NCBI GenBank assembly: GCA_938015435.1
Contig: CALLPN010000020.1
Coordinates: 62,001 to 126,000, forward strand
Length of the DNA: 64,000 bases
Source of the DNA: an uncultured Saprospiraceae bacterium
GTDB lineage: Bacteria > Bacteroidota > Bacteroidia > Chitinophagales > Saprospiraceae
Direction: 5' to 3'
Made by a program: the position numbers and the translations under genes. Shown here piece after piece: positions 10,255 through 20,437 of the stretch. The notes beneath the pieces were generated by a model. That model was not told the DNA's origin and searched no databases. It worked only from the letters and a program-made list of their open reading frames with translations. The stretch's first letter is position 1, and each line of letters opens with the position of its first letter.

Positions 10255-13200
10255 ATGTTACGTAGATCATTTTTTGAAATCACCATCGCATCTTTTCTTC
10301 TATTGCTTATAGTATCGTGTAAGCCAAAGCCTAATGTCTCCAACATAGACTATAATATTCTAGGAGATTATGTTACGGCATATGTGCCTTCGCAGATTGA
10401 TATCTCTGATGAGGTAAGCGTCGTATTAGCAAAATCCGTAGATACCGAAATTCATCTAGCAAGTAGTGTATTAGAAATCAGTCCATCAGTTGATGGGGTT
10501 TATAGTTGGGTGGGAGATAAGGAAATAAAATTTAGACCTAAAAGTCCACTCAAGCCTGGGACGGATTATGTAGCTACGCTTAGACTATCTAAGGTGTATA
10601 CAGATGTGCCTGTTAGTATAGCAGAAGTACGATTTGACATGAGTACCCGTACTTTAGTACTTAGCAATACAATAGAAAGTAGTGAAAATATTGAAGGCGT
10701 GAGTGATGAGATGAAAATATCTGGAGTTCTTAAGTCCAATATGGTAACTGATCCTCAATGGATTGAAGACAATTTTAAAGTTACGCACGGCAATAGTGAT
10801 TATAAGATCAAATGGGATCACGCCAATAGCAATAAATCACACGCTTATGAGATATCACCGGTGAAGCGTACAGATAGAGATACAGAATTACAAATGAATT
10901 TCAAGAAAGGTGATTTTAAGAACAATACAAATTTAACTATCAATATTCCACAAGAAGGTAAATTCTCTTTCCAACGATACGAACGACCAGATAACACAAG
11001 TCAACATATCAGTCTTGTTTTTTCTGAACGATTAGATTCGCGTCAAAATCTTGATGGATTGGTGGCTATAGACGGGTACAAAGGAAAAATTAAATTATCT
11101 ACTATTGGCAATGTTATAAAAGTAATGCCCAGTTCAAAAGTAAATGGATCACAAAAAATTTCAGTTTCAAAAAATATTAAATCAGTATTTGGAAATCCCC
11201 TGGATAAGATAGTAGAAGTCACTGTGACATTTGAAGATGCTAATCCTGAAATAAAATTGTTAGGTAAAGGCGTATTGGTCCCAGATCCAAATCAAGTTAT
11301 CGTACCGTTTGAGGCAATTGGAATAGATGCAGTTGATGTCGAAATATTTAAGATCTATGAAAACAATATGTTACAGTTTTTGGAAAATAATGCTATCAAT
11401 GATCAAGGTTATAACTTAAAAAGTGTAGGGCATATAGTTTATCAACAAAAGGTAAAACTCAATAGCCTTGTGGAGAATTTCAGTGCCAATCAATTACAAC
11501 GATATGCATTGGAATTGTCAAAGCTTACCAATTTAGAAAAATCGGCACTATACCAAGTTAGAATAGGATTTAGAAAAGCTTACACCAGTTACGCTAGTAA
11601 GAATGAAGAAAATTCTGTGGGAAAGAAGAATGATTATGGTCAATATAAATCGATTATGAATTATAGATATTATAATCATGAGAAAAGGAAGAACCCTGCG
11701 AATAATGAATATTATAACCCAGATAGATTTGTGAATAGAAATCTATTATCTACAAATATAGGCCTTACCGCGAAACTGGGTAAGGATAAAAAATTACATA
11801 TATCAGCCTTAGATATAATGAGTGCTAAACCTCTAGCAGGTGTCGAAGTTAACGTGTATACTACGCAGAAGCAAATTAGTGAAGTAGCTCGAACTGGAAG
11901 AGACGGTACGATAAGTATAAAGGTAGAGCAACAGCCGCAATATGTAGTAGCAAAACATAATGGTAGGGCGTCTTATATCAACCTGAATGACTACAGAGCC
12001 AATAGTTTGACAGACTTTGATATCAGTGGTAAGAACAAGAAAAAAGGAGTCGATGGATATATATACGGAGAAAGAGGTGTTTGGAGACCAGGAGATACTA
12101 TTCACCTCACCTTTGTGTTAGATGATAAGCTCAAAACATTACCTGAAGATCATCCAGTAAAAATCGAAGTATATGATACGAAGAGCACTAAGAAATTTAC
12201 TCGTTCTACGACTAAGCATATCGCACATATGTATACTTTTTCTGTGCCAACGAAAACGTCAGATCCAACAGGAAAATGGGAAGCTAGAGTAGAGGTTGGC
12301 GATCATTTATTTTCTAAAAATCTGAGAGTAGAAACGGTAAAGCCAAATAGAATTAAAATGACATATCCGACTTTGCCAGATGTCGTAGATATGTATAATA
12401 ATCAGGAAATAGAGTTAGAATCGGATTGGCTTCATGGAGCGAATGCATCGAATCTTAGCGCAAAAGTGGAAATGAGAATATTTCCTGCAAAGACAGAATT
12501 TGCTGAGTATGATAGTTATGAGTTTGACGATCCGGCGCGAAAGATTAATGATATATCTACTCAGATATATGATGGGAAACTAGACGCAGATGGAAAAGCT
12601 TCATTCCCGCTAAAAGCTAATAAGGATTTGCTCGCTCCGGGTATGCTTAATATTTCTCTCAAAACTAAAGTGTTTGAAAAATCAGGAAATTTTTCGGAAG
12701 ATAATTTAAAGATAAAAGCTAATCCGTACTCAAGTTATGTAGGGGTAAAAGTGCCAACTACAAGATGGGGAACGCAAAAAATAGATATTGATAAAAATCA
12801 ACCCGTAGAGATGATTGCTCTCAATGCTAATGGTGACCCATTGAAAAACAGAAAAATAAAAGTGGGTCTATATAATGCAAGATGGAGATGGTGGTATAAT
12901 AGAAGAGATAATAATCTATACTCATATAACACAGCACACCATTATGGAGCAATAGATACCATTACTTTGCGCACTGATGCTCGAGGAAGAGCTTCTTGGA
13001 AAACAGACCTCTCTCAGTATGGTAGTCATATGGTAAGAGTATGTGATGATGTAAGTGGTCATTGTACTGGTCAATTATTCTATGCTGGACGTAGTTGGCA
13101 TCGTCAGCAAGGATCGGGTAGCCAAGGCTCTTCTCTTAGGTTTGCTACTGATAAAGAATCTTATGAAGTAGGAGACGAAATCAAAATAACTCTGCCAAGT

Positions 13201-15726
13201 TCCGAGGGCGCTAGAGTGTTAGTTAGTGTGGAGAATAATAGTTCTGTTGTGGAAGAATATTGGTTAGATGCTAAGGACAAGGAAACGTCTTTTAATATCA
13301 AAGTGACTGAGGAAATGACTCCAAATGTATATTTACATTTAACGCTTATACAACCATATGTCAATCGAAAAAATGATATGCCATTGAGGATTTATGGTGT
13401 AAAAGCTATTACTATAGATAATCCTGAGGCTAAGATTATCCCAGAGATAAATACAGCTGAACACTATCGTCCTAAAGAAAATTATACAGTTGAAGTAAGT
13501 GAATCAGATGGTCAGGCAATGGCCTATACATTGGCAGTAGTAGATGAAGGTCTGTTGGATTTGACAAGATATAGAACACCGGAATTATACAATCATTTTT
13601 TCTCTAAACAGAGTCTTGGTGTGAAGACTTGGGATCTATATGATCATATTTTAAATGGATATGGAGCGGAGATAGAGCGCCTGATTAGTATTGGTGGAGA
13701 TGGTGAGATAGCAAAGGAAGCTGCGACGGCCAAAGCGAATAGATTTGTTCCTGTTGTGCATTTTAGTGGTCCTCATTACATATCTGCAGGCGAAAGAAAA
13801 ACACATAATCTAAAGATGCCCAATTATGTTGGAGCGGTCAAGGTAATGGTCGTTGCACGTAATGATAAAGCTTATGGCAGTACGGATCGATCGGTACCTG
13901 TCAAAAGTGAATTGATGATACTGCCGACACTCCCACGAGTCTTGGCCCCTGGTGAAACACTTAGCTTGCCCGTTTCAGTTTTCTCCATGAATGATAATGT
14001 AAAAGATGTCAAAGTAAATTTGTCGGCTAGTAATAATATTAAATTGCTCAATGGCGATGTACAGAGTTTGACGTTCAGTGGGCAAGGTGACAAAATAACT
14101 TCATTTGACTTTAGGGTAGGTGATGAGATAGGTGTAGAGTCTTTTGAGATAACTGCTCAAAGCGGACCGTATAAGGCTGAGCAAGTAATCGAAATCGATG
14201 TACGTAATCCAAACCCATACCGCACTCAATTTGCTGAGAAGGTCATGGATTCTGGAGTAGATTGGAATCATGTTTTTGAATCATTCGGAACTCAAGGTAC
14301 TAATAGTGGAGTACTCGAATTAAGTACAATTCCTGCTATTAACTTGGAGCAACGAATAGGCTATCTGATGGGTTATCCATATGGATGTGTAGAGCAGACT
14401 ACAAGTTCTGTATTTCCACAATTGTATTTAGATAAATTTGTAGATCTAGATGTCCAAAAGAAATTACAAATAGATAGAAACATTAGAGCCGGAATAGAAA
14501 GGTTGTATTCTTTCCAACAACTCAACGGTGGATTATCTTATTGGCTTGGATCGGGTAACTCCAATGATTGGGGAACAAGTTATGCAGGTCACTTTTTGAT
14601 TGAAGCCTCTAAAGAAGGTTTTCACATTCCATCTGGCATGTTGGACAAATGGACTAAGTACCAAGTCAATACAAGTAATAACTTTAGCGGTAAGTATTAC
14701 TTAGCTCAGGCATATCGATTATATACATTGGCCTTAGCAGATCAGCCTAATTGGAGTGCAATGAATAGATTGAAATCTAAGACGGATCTCATCGGAACAT
14801 CTGCAATACTATTAGCAGGAGCCTATGCTATAGGTGGACAACAATCTGTAGCTAAAGAAATAATGAATACATCAATTGCTAATGTAGACTTTTCTCCTAA
14901 TGAGGACTATTATTATTACGGTTCGGTAAATCGTAATAAATCTTTGGCTGCTCAAGCATTATTGCATGTAGGTGATAAGGGTAACACGGCTAGACTTGTA
15001 CAAGAAGTAGCCAAAGACTTGGGATCAGATAGATGGTATAGCACCCAGACTACGGCCATGTCTTTATTAGCGGTCTCTAAATATGTATCTGGTCAAGAGG
15101 CAAGTGGATTGGAATATGAATTTTCCATCGCAGGAGGACAAGAAGTAAGAGGATCTACAGATAAAACAATGGTATCCATTCCTGTCGACGTTGAGCAATT
15201 GAAATCTGGAAACATAAGCGTAAAAAACCTAGCCTCTCAAACTTTATTTGCCAAATGGATACAGCAAGGAAAACCAAAGATGGATCAGTGGAAATCAGAA
15301 TCTAAAAATCTATCTATGAGTATTAAGTACTTTACAATGGAAGGTAAGGATTTGGATATTTCTTCTATTCCGAAAGGAACTGACTTTATAGTTGAAACTA
15401 CAATTTCTAATCCCGCAACAAGGATGGTGGATATTGATAATTTGGCATTACACCAAGTGTTTCCGTCAGGCTGGGAAATACAAAATGATAGAATTTCTGG
15501 AACCCAAACCATTGTTAAAAATTCTCCCTTCGACTATCAAGATATCAGAGATGATCGGGTGTATACTTTCTTTAATCTCAATGGAAGATCTAATAAAACT
15601 TTTCGAACGGTGTTGACGGCAACATACCCTGGAAAGTATTACATGCCTGATAACAAATGTGAAGCGATGTATGATAAAGAAATACGGGCTAGAGTAGCAG
15701 GTCAGATAGTAGAAGTTGTGGATTGA
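10255..15726 (+). CDS. Bacterial alpha-2-macroglobulin lipoprotein (YfhM-like)
   Basis: 1823 aa, the usual length for large bacterial alpha-2-macroglobulins. The N-terminus is a lipoprotein signal with lipobox LIVSC (Cys22), so the protein is probably membrane-anchored and periplasmic. A YGERGVWRPGD motif near residue 603 is typical of the macroglobulin MG domains. The thioester motif YGCVEQT (Cys1378 to Gln1381) is present, so covalent protease trapping should be possible. An alpha-helical toroid and C-terminal receptor-like domain follow. The next gene is penicillin-binding protein 1C, the known partner of this family. Role by family: protease inhibitor protecting the cell envelope. Confidence 0.92.
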   Translation: MLRRSFFEITIASFLLLLIVSCKPKPNVSNIDYNILGDYVTAYVPSQIDISDEVSVVLAKSVDTEIHLASSVLEISPSVDGVYSWVGDKEIKFRPKSPLKPGTDYVATLRLSKVYTDVPVSIAEVRFDMSTRTLVLSNTIESSENIEGVSDEMKISGVLKSNMVTDPQWIEDNFKVTHGNSDYKIKWDHANSNKSHAYEISPVKRTDRDTELQMNFKKGDFKNNTNLTINIPQEGKFSFQRYERPDNTSQHISLVFSERLDSRQNLDGLVAIDGYKGKIKLSTIGNVIKVMPSSKVNGSQKISVSKNIKSVFGNPLDKIVEVTVTFEDANPEIKLLGKGVLVPDPNQVIVPFEAIGIDAVDVEIFKIYENNMLQFLENNAINDQGYNLKSVGHIVYQQKVKLNSLVENFSANQLQRYALELSKLTNLEKSALYQVRIGFRKAYTSYASKNEENSVGKKNDYGQYKSIMNYRYYNHEKRKNPANNEYYNPDRFVNRNLLSTNIGLTAKLGKDKKLHISALDIMSAKPLAGVEVNVYTTQKQISEVARTGRDGTISIKVEQQPQYVVAKHNGRASYINLNDYRANSLTDFDISGKNKKKGVDGYIYGERGVWRPGDTIHLTFVLDDKLKTLPEDHPVKIEVYDTKSTKKFTRSTTKHIAHMYTFSVPTKTSDPTGKWEARVEVGDHLFSKNLRVETVKPNRIKMTYPTLPDVVDMYNNQEIELESDWLHGANASNLSAKVEMRIFPAKTEFAEYDSYEFDDPARKINDISTQIYDGKLDADGKASFPLKANKDLLAPGMLNISLKTKVFEKSGNFSEDNLKIKANPYSSYVGVKVPTTRWGTQKIDIDKNQPVEMIALNANGDPLKNRKIKVGLYNARWRWWYNRRDNNLYSYNTAHHYGAIDTITLRTDARGRASWKTDLSQYGSHMVRVCDDVSGHCTGQLFYAGRSWHRQQGSGSQGSSLRFATDKESYEVGDEIKITLPSSEGARVLVSVENNSSVVEEYWLDAKDKETSFNIKVTEEMTPNVYLHLTLIQPYVNRKNDMPLRIYGVKAITIDNPEAKIIPEINTAEHYRPKENYTVEVSESDGQAMAYTLAVVDEGLLDLTRYRTPELYNHFFSKQSLGVKTWDLYDHILNGYGAEIERLISIGGDGEIAKEAATAKANRFVPVVHFSGPHYISAGERKTHNLKMPNYVGAVKVMVVARNDKAYGSTDRSVPVKSELMILPTLPRVLAPGETLSLPVSVFSMNDNVKDVKVNLSASNNIKLLNGDVQSLTFSGQGDKITSFDFRVGDEIGVESFEITAQSGPYKAEQVIEIDVRNPNPYRTQFAEKVMDSGVDWNHVFESFGTQGTNSGVLELSTIPAINLEQRIGYLMGYPYGCVEQTTSSVFPQLYLDKFVDLDVQKKLQIDRNIRAGIERLYSFQQLNGGLSYWLGSGNSNDWGTSYAGHFLIEASKEGFHIPSGMLDKWTKYQVNTSNNFSGKYYLAQAYRLYTLALADQPNWSAMNRLKSKTDLIGTSAILLAGAYAIGGQQSVAKEIMNTSIANVDFSPNEDYYYYGSVNRNKSLAAQALLHVGDKGNTARLVQEVAKDLGSDRWYSTQTTAMSLLAVSKYVSGQEASGLEYEFSIAGGQEVRGSTDKTMVSIPVDVEQLKSGNISVKNLASQTLFAKWIQQGKPKMDQWKSESKNLSMSIKYFTMEGKDLDISSIPKGTDFIVETTISNPATRMVDIDNLALHQVFPSGWEIQNDRISGTQTIVKNSPFDYQDIRDDRVYTFFNLNGRSNKTFRTVLTATYPGKYYMPDNKCEAMYDKEIRARVAGQIVEVVD

Positions 15727-15864
15727 AGTATTATAGAAAGTGCATACAATCCTTATGAAGCATAAAGAAAAAATAAGTAAAAAAGTATCAATATAAATAC
15801 CACTTAGGATTATTTTTTTGGAGATATGAAAACAATATAATAATAAACGAATGAACCGAAAAGT

Positions 15865-15926
15865 CGCTAAGGCCGCAAAGAAAAATTTGAGACAGTGTAA
15901 AGCTTAGCGCTCTTTGCCTCTTAGCG
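15865..15926. repeat. Inverted repeat CGCTAAG..CGCAAAG / CTTTGCCTCTTAGCG
   Basis: The arms at 15865-15880 and 15912-15926 pair with one small bulge around a 31-bp loop. Words such as cgctaag and cgcaaag recur in intergenic regions of many Bacteroidota (from memory). It lies in the 300-bp gap between the macroglobulin gene and pbpC and has no T-run, so a terminator role is doubtful. The rest of the gap shows nothing clear. Confidence 0.6.
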
Positions 15927-16030
15927 GTTTAGAATCAATATGACGGTAAATGAATAGATCGAAAAGTCAAGACGAACTCAAAAGTAAATAAAAATTGAAG
16001 TTGCATATAATACAAAACATAAAATCAAAA

Positions 16031-18403
16031 ATGCCTCTACTTCATATGAAGTATGTACACTCATCTAAAATTAGAAGAGGGTTACTTGGTCTATGTTTTA
16101 TTTCGATTATAACTTTTATTTTTTGCTTGCCTAATCATCTTTTCGATGATCCAATAAGTACAGCAATATATAGTAGAGAGGGTAGACTCCTTAATGCTCA
16201 TATAGCGACAGATGGTCAGTGGCGTTTTGCTAAATTGGATAGTGTCCCAGAAAAATTTTCAACGGCTATTATCTGTTTCGAAGACAAGAGATTTAGATCG
16301 CATTTTGGCATAGATTTATTGGCGATGGGAAGAGCTATGAAGCAAAATATTGTGGAGCAAAGAGTAGTAAGTGGAGCCAGTACGCTTACAATGCAACTGA
16401 TGAGGATGAGTAGAAAATCTAAGTCGAGGTCTGTTTTCCAAAAAATCATAGAAACGGTACAAGCACTTAGGGTAGAAATAAGATATAGTAAAGATGAAAT
16501 ACTTAACCTCTATGCGAGTCATGCTCCTTTTGGTGGCAATGTTGTGGGTCTAGAAGCGGCAGCATGGAGATATTTTGGTCGTAGTCCATTTGATTTGAGT
16601 TGGGCAGAATCGGCCACTTTAGCAGTATTACCTAATCAGCCATCGATTATTCATCCTGGAAGGAACAGAGAGGCTCTTAGATCAAAGAGAGATGCTTTAT
16701 TATTAGATCTATTGCAAGAGCAAAAAATAACAAAATTGGATTATGAAACAGCACTCCTTGAGGATGTACCTAATCGGCCAATGGCATTGCCAAGAAGAGC
16801 TCCTCATCTGATGAATTATATAAAAAGAAAAGGAACAAAAGATCGTGTATATTCTTCTGTTGATTATGATATCCAATATAAAGCTCAGAAAGTAATAGAT
16901 AAACATTACCGCACTAATGTTCAAAATGATATTCATAATGCGGCCATCCTCATTATTCATAATGAGACAGGTCAAGTCATTTCTTATATTGGTAATACTC
17001 GATCTGGTAGCCATGAAGGAAGTATAGATATGATACAATCAGAGAGAAGCTCAGGCAGCATATTAAAGCCCTTACTTTATGCCAGTATGATAGATGACCG
17101 TATGCTTACGCCTGATATGCTTGTCGAAGATATTCCGAGTTATATCAATGGCTATACGCCTAAGAATTATCATAAGAGATTTAGCGGAGCTGTATGCGCA
17201 TCGGAGGCTTTATCAAGATCACTTAATGTTCCTGCGGTACTTATGCTACAGAAATATGGTTTGGAGCGATTCCATCAGAGGCTGAAACAGTATGGAATTG
17301 CTTCGTTACGTTATCCGTCCAGTCATTATGGATTGCCACTGATACTTGGTGGCGCAGAAGTAAATCTCTGGGAACTTTGTAATGTTTACTCATCTATGAG
17401 TCGTACGCTAGAGCATTATTACCAAAGCAATAATAAGTACTCCGCAAAGGATTGGAGAGCTTCTAATTACTATATGGAGGACTTAGCAGAACCTAATTTT
17501 TCTGATGTCCCAAGTCATATGAGTGCTTCTGCGATCTATGCCACATTTGAAGCCATGCAGAACCTTAGTAGGCCTAATGAATCTGGCCGATGGGAACAGT
17601 TTAGTTCAAGTCGCAGAGTAGCTTGGAAGACAGGTACAAGTTACGGACATAAAGATGCTTGGGCGATTGGGTGCACGAAGGATTATACTATCGGCATATG
17701 GGCTGGTAATGCAGACGGTGAAGGTAGACCTGGCATAGTAGGTGTGCATCGCGCAGGTTCTATTCTTTTTGATATTCTTAATATATTGCCCAAAGAAGAT
17801 AGATGGTTTTATAAGCCTTTGGATGAAATGGTTCTCTCCAGAATCTGTTCATTATCTGGACATCTAGCTGGAACTAATTGTGAGCGGATAGATAGTATTA
17901 TGATTCCCGTTGGTAGCTCAGAAACTTCCGCATGTCCATACCATAAACTTATTCATTTAGATCCTTCTGAGCAGTATCAAGTTAATACCAATTGTATCGA
18001 TCGAGATGATATACAAAGTCTGTCTTGGTTCGTATTACCGCCCCAAGTCGCGTCATATTATCGTCAATCACATTCGGACTATCAAGAATTACCGACTATG
18101 CATCCCTCATGTATGGATGTTTCGGAGACACTATCGAAACCTATAGAACTGGTGTATCCATTTGAGAATGCCAGTATCTATATACCGACAGATATTGGTG
18201 GTACTCGCCAAAAGACTATTGCTCAGGCGGTTCATCAAGATGATGATTCGACCCTATACTGGCATTTAGATGGTGAGTATTTGGGGAGTACTGAGATCTT
18301 TCATACTATGGCGATAGATACGGATCAAGGGAAGCATCTTTTGCTAGTCATTGATAATGACGGGAATCGGGTCAGTGGAAAGTTTGAAGTATTGAGTAAA
18401 TAA
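16031..18403 (+). CDS. pbpC: Penicillin-binding protein 1C (bifunctional glycosyltransferase/transpeptidase)
   Basis: 790 aa from the ATG at 16031; an in-frame TTG at 15995 would add 12 residues before the basic, membrane-anchor N-terminus and is less likely. One transmembrane segment lies near residues 20-35. The GT51 peptidoglycan glycosyltransferase domain shows FEDKRFRSHFGID and SGASTLTMQLMR. The transpeptidase has all three motifs: Ser343-Ile-Leu-Lys346, SLN, and KTGT from Lys533. A C-terminal BiPBP_C-like domain carries several cysteines. The pairing with alpha-2-macroglobulin just upstream is well known; the pair is thought to repair the cell wall after envelope breach. Confidence 0.93.
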   Translation: MPLLHMKYVHSSKIRRGLLGLCFISIITFIFCLPNHLFDDPISTAIYSREGRLLNAHIATDGQWRFAKLDSVPEKFSTAIICFEDKRFRSHFGIDLLAMGRAMKQNIVEQRVVSGASTLTMQLMRMSRKSKSRSVFQKIIETVQALRVEIRYSKDEILNLYASHAPFGGNVVGLEAAAWRYFGRSPFDLSWAESATLAVLPNQPSIIHPGRNREALRSKRDALLLDLLQEQKITKLDYETALLEDVPNRPMALPRRAPHLMNYIKRKGTKDRVYSSVDYDIQYKAQKVIDKHYRTNVQNDIHNAAILIIHNETGQVISYIGNTRSGSHEGSIDMIQSERSSGSILKPLLYASMIDDRMLTPDMLVEDIPSYINGYTPKNYHKRFSGAVCASEALSRSLNVPAVLMLQKYGLERFHQRLKQYGIASLRYPSSHYGLPLILGGAEVNLWELCNVYSSMSRTLEHYYQSNNKYSAKDWRASNYYMEDLAEPNFSDVPSHMSASAIYATFEAMQNLSRPNESGRWEQFSSSRRVAWKTGTSYGHKDAWAIGCTKDYTIGIWAGNADGEGRPGIVGVHRAGSILFDILNILPKEDRWFYKPLDEMVLSRICSLSGHLAGTNCERIDSIMIPVGSSETSACPYHKLIHLDPSEQYQVNTNCIDRDDIQSLSWFVLPPQVASYYRQSHSDYQELPTMHPSCMDVSETLSKPIELVYPFENASIYIPTDIGGTRQKTIAQAVHQDDDSTLYWHLDGEYLGSTEIFHTMAIDTDQGKHLLLVIDNDGNRVSGKFEVLSK

Positions 18404-18818
18404 AATTTGGTGACTCCGATAAGCATTTTCACTCTTTCGTATTTACATTAAATTAATTTTTGATTTCTTTCTAAGTATTGGATTGTAGCTCATTTTCCCC
18501 TACATATTTGCCTATAGCTTGTGCCGATTATCAAGGAAACGGACCGAATATCAAAAATCACAGCCGTTGGTCATTATTAAATTGAAATGCCACTTTTTAT
18601 TATCAAATTAGAATTAGGTATATTCTTTTGTGATAGTTTAACCTTCTGAAAAATCGGATATTCTATTAAATGGTTTCACTATTTTTTTGTGAAATCTGAA
18701 GTTGTAATTTTTAAATAATCTGAATATTTATTCTAGTATTTATAGAAATGGGTAACGTTTTATCTATTTAATTGCACTAAAGGGTATAAGAATTATTTTC
18801 TAACTAATCCCTTTTAAT
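18404..18818. other. Intergenic gap, 415 bp
   Basis: AT-rich. I see no open frame, strong hairpin or repeat. A promoter for the following secreted-protein gene is presumably here, but no clean TAnnTTTG box stands out. Confidence 0.5.
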
Positions 18819-19871
18819 ATGAAACACATATTTCTTTTTATTTTCCTTTTAATAGGAATAAAATCATCGGCTCAAGTTTATGGAAATGCAGTAGTACCCG
18901 ATGTCGGTTATTATAATGCGAATCAAATTGTTTGGCTCAAAGTAATAACTGGTCCAACAGATTCTGGATTTTTTACCCATTATGGAGTCTATGATCACCC
19001 TACTCTTGGAGGTACTTGTGAATTAAAACTTTCGATATATTCTCAACATGCGACTTTCGCTAATCGGCCTGCGGAATTACTTGCTGATGATTTTTTGGCA
19101 GCACCAGTCAATGGTGTTTGGAATGAACATCCTGTAGGTCCACAAGTAGCTATAGAGCCCAATACGACGTATTGGATAGGGTTAAGAGCTAATTGTCAAT
19201 ATGGTACAGGTCGAGAAGCTGGAGTCATATGGGCAAATCAACCACTCCGATATTATGATTCATGGTCGTTTTTTAGTTCATGGCCTGATCCAGTGGGGTC
19301 TAGTCCATCTTCTTGGTTTTCTGTTCAAAATGTCGGCCTTTACCTTATCGGAAATAACATGACACTTCCTGTCGAACTTATCAGTTTTGATGCTGAAAAC
19401 AAAAACGATAATGTAGTCTTAGACTGGAAAGTAGCCTCAGAAATAAATAATGAAGGATGGAATGTACAACGTAGTGAAAACGGGTTTACTTGGAACACCA
19501 TAGGCCATGTAGAAGGTGGTGGCAATGAAGCCTCAGAAAAAGACTATAGTTACATCGATAAAGAGGCGCCTTCTGCAATTGTATTTTATAGATTGGAGCA
19601 GGTTGATTTTGATGGACAAACAGCCTACTCCGAAGTCAAGTCCATTGATATGTATAAAAGCCAGATCTCTGTTTATCCTTCAACTACTTCAGACTATGTA
19701 ACTGTAGATGGTATAGAAGAAGCGGCAGAGTATAAAGTATACTCCAATCAGCAAATCATCTTACAACAAGGTAAGATTAGGAGAGGAGAACAGATTGATC
19801 TTACGGCGATAGCTCAAGGCATATATTATGTGATGATCAATAAGGAAACTTTCAAAATTGTAAAGATTTAG
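18819..19871 (+). CDS. Secreted protein with T9SS type A sorting domain, function unknown
   Basis: 350 aa. Signal peptide at residues 1-19 (ending KSSAQ). Residues about 20-175 form a beta-rich domain with a jelly-roll-like pattern (repeated YWIGLR and CELKLSIYSQ strands); no enzyme signature is seen. About residues 180-270 resemble the fibronectin-like segment that often precedes sorting domains (LPVELISFDAENKNDNVVLDW, then NNEGWNVQRS). The last 75 residues (SVYPSTTSDYVTV to FKIVKI) are a type IX secretion C-terminal domain, so the protein is exported and probably attached to the cell surface. It stands alone. Confidence 0.85.
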   Translation: MKHIFLFIFLLIGIKSSAQVYGNAVVPDVGYYNANQIVWLKVITGPTDSGFFTHYGVYDHPTLGGTCELKLSIYSQHATFANRPAELLADDFLAAPVNGVWNEHPVGPQVAIEPNTTYWIGLRANCQYGTGREAGVIWANQPLRYYDSWSFFSSWPDPVGSSPSSWFSVQNVGLYLIGNNMTLPVELISFDAENKNDNVVLDWKVASEINNEGWNVQRSENGFTWNTIGHVEGGGNEASEKDYSYIDKEAPSAIVFYRLEQVDFDGQTAYSEVKSIDMYKSQISVYPSTTSDYVTVDGIEEAAEYKVYSNQQIILQQGKIRRGEQIDLTAIAQGIYYVMINKETFKIVKI

Positions 19872-20087
19872 CAATTCTAAGTGGGTTTTTTATTGATTTG
19901 CTTAAGTCGATCCGCATTTCTTTCATGTGTAATCGTGAGTAATTACTTACGATATTTTATATTTATTCGAATTTTGTCCCCTAATCGTTTCCAGCTTCGT
20001 CATAGGGTTGATATTGAATTTATATAACTAATAATGAGATTATTTAAAACACAATTTGAAGTAGTCGAAAATTAAAACAAAACAATT

Positions 20088-20435
20088 ATGAAAGATTTTA
20101 TGCTAATATTTATGGGAGAGGACTATCATTCAATGAATATGACACCGGATCAAATGAAAGATCGCTATGGTAGATGGTTCGCCTGGAATCAGAAGATGAG
20201 AGAAGATGGAGTAGTGAAAAGTGGAGAAGCATTACACACAGCGGCCAAACGTGTCTCTGGTAATGATCGTGTCGTGACAGATGGTCCTTTTGTAGAAGGG
20301 AAAGATCTTGTAGGAGGATTTTATATTGTTCATGCTAAGGATATGGAGGGTGCACTTAAGATAGCAGAAGGATATCCAGATTATGATCTAGGAGGTACTT
20401 TAGAAGTAAGAGAAGTAATGGTATTTGACTATTAA
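20088..20435 (+). CDS. YciI/DGPF-domain protein partnered with ECF sigma factor
   Basis: 115 aa, single YCII-related domain with the signature VTDGPFVEGKDLVGGFYIV near residues 64-82. The following sigma-factor gene begins two bases after its stop, so they form one operon. Known context: ECF42-type sigma factors are almost always next to DGPF proteins. The biochemical activity of these proteins is not established; they resemble muconolactone-isomerase-like ferredoxin folds. No signal peptide, so cytoplasmic. Confidence 0.9.
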   Translation: MKDFMLIFMGEDYHSMNMTPDQMKDRYGRWFAWNQKMREDGVVKSGEALHTAAKRVSGNDRVVTDGPFVEGKDLVGGFYIVHAKDMEGALKIAEGYPDYDLGGTLEVREVMVFDY

Positions 20436-20437
20436 TT

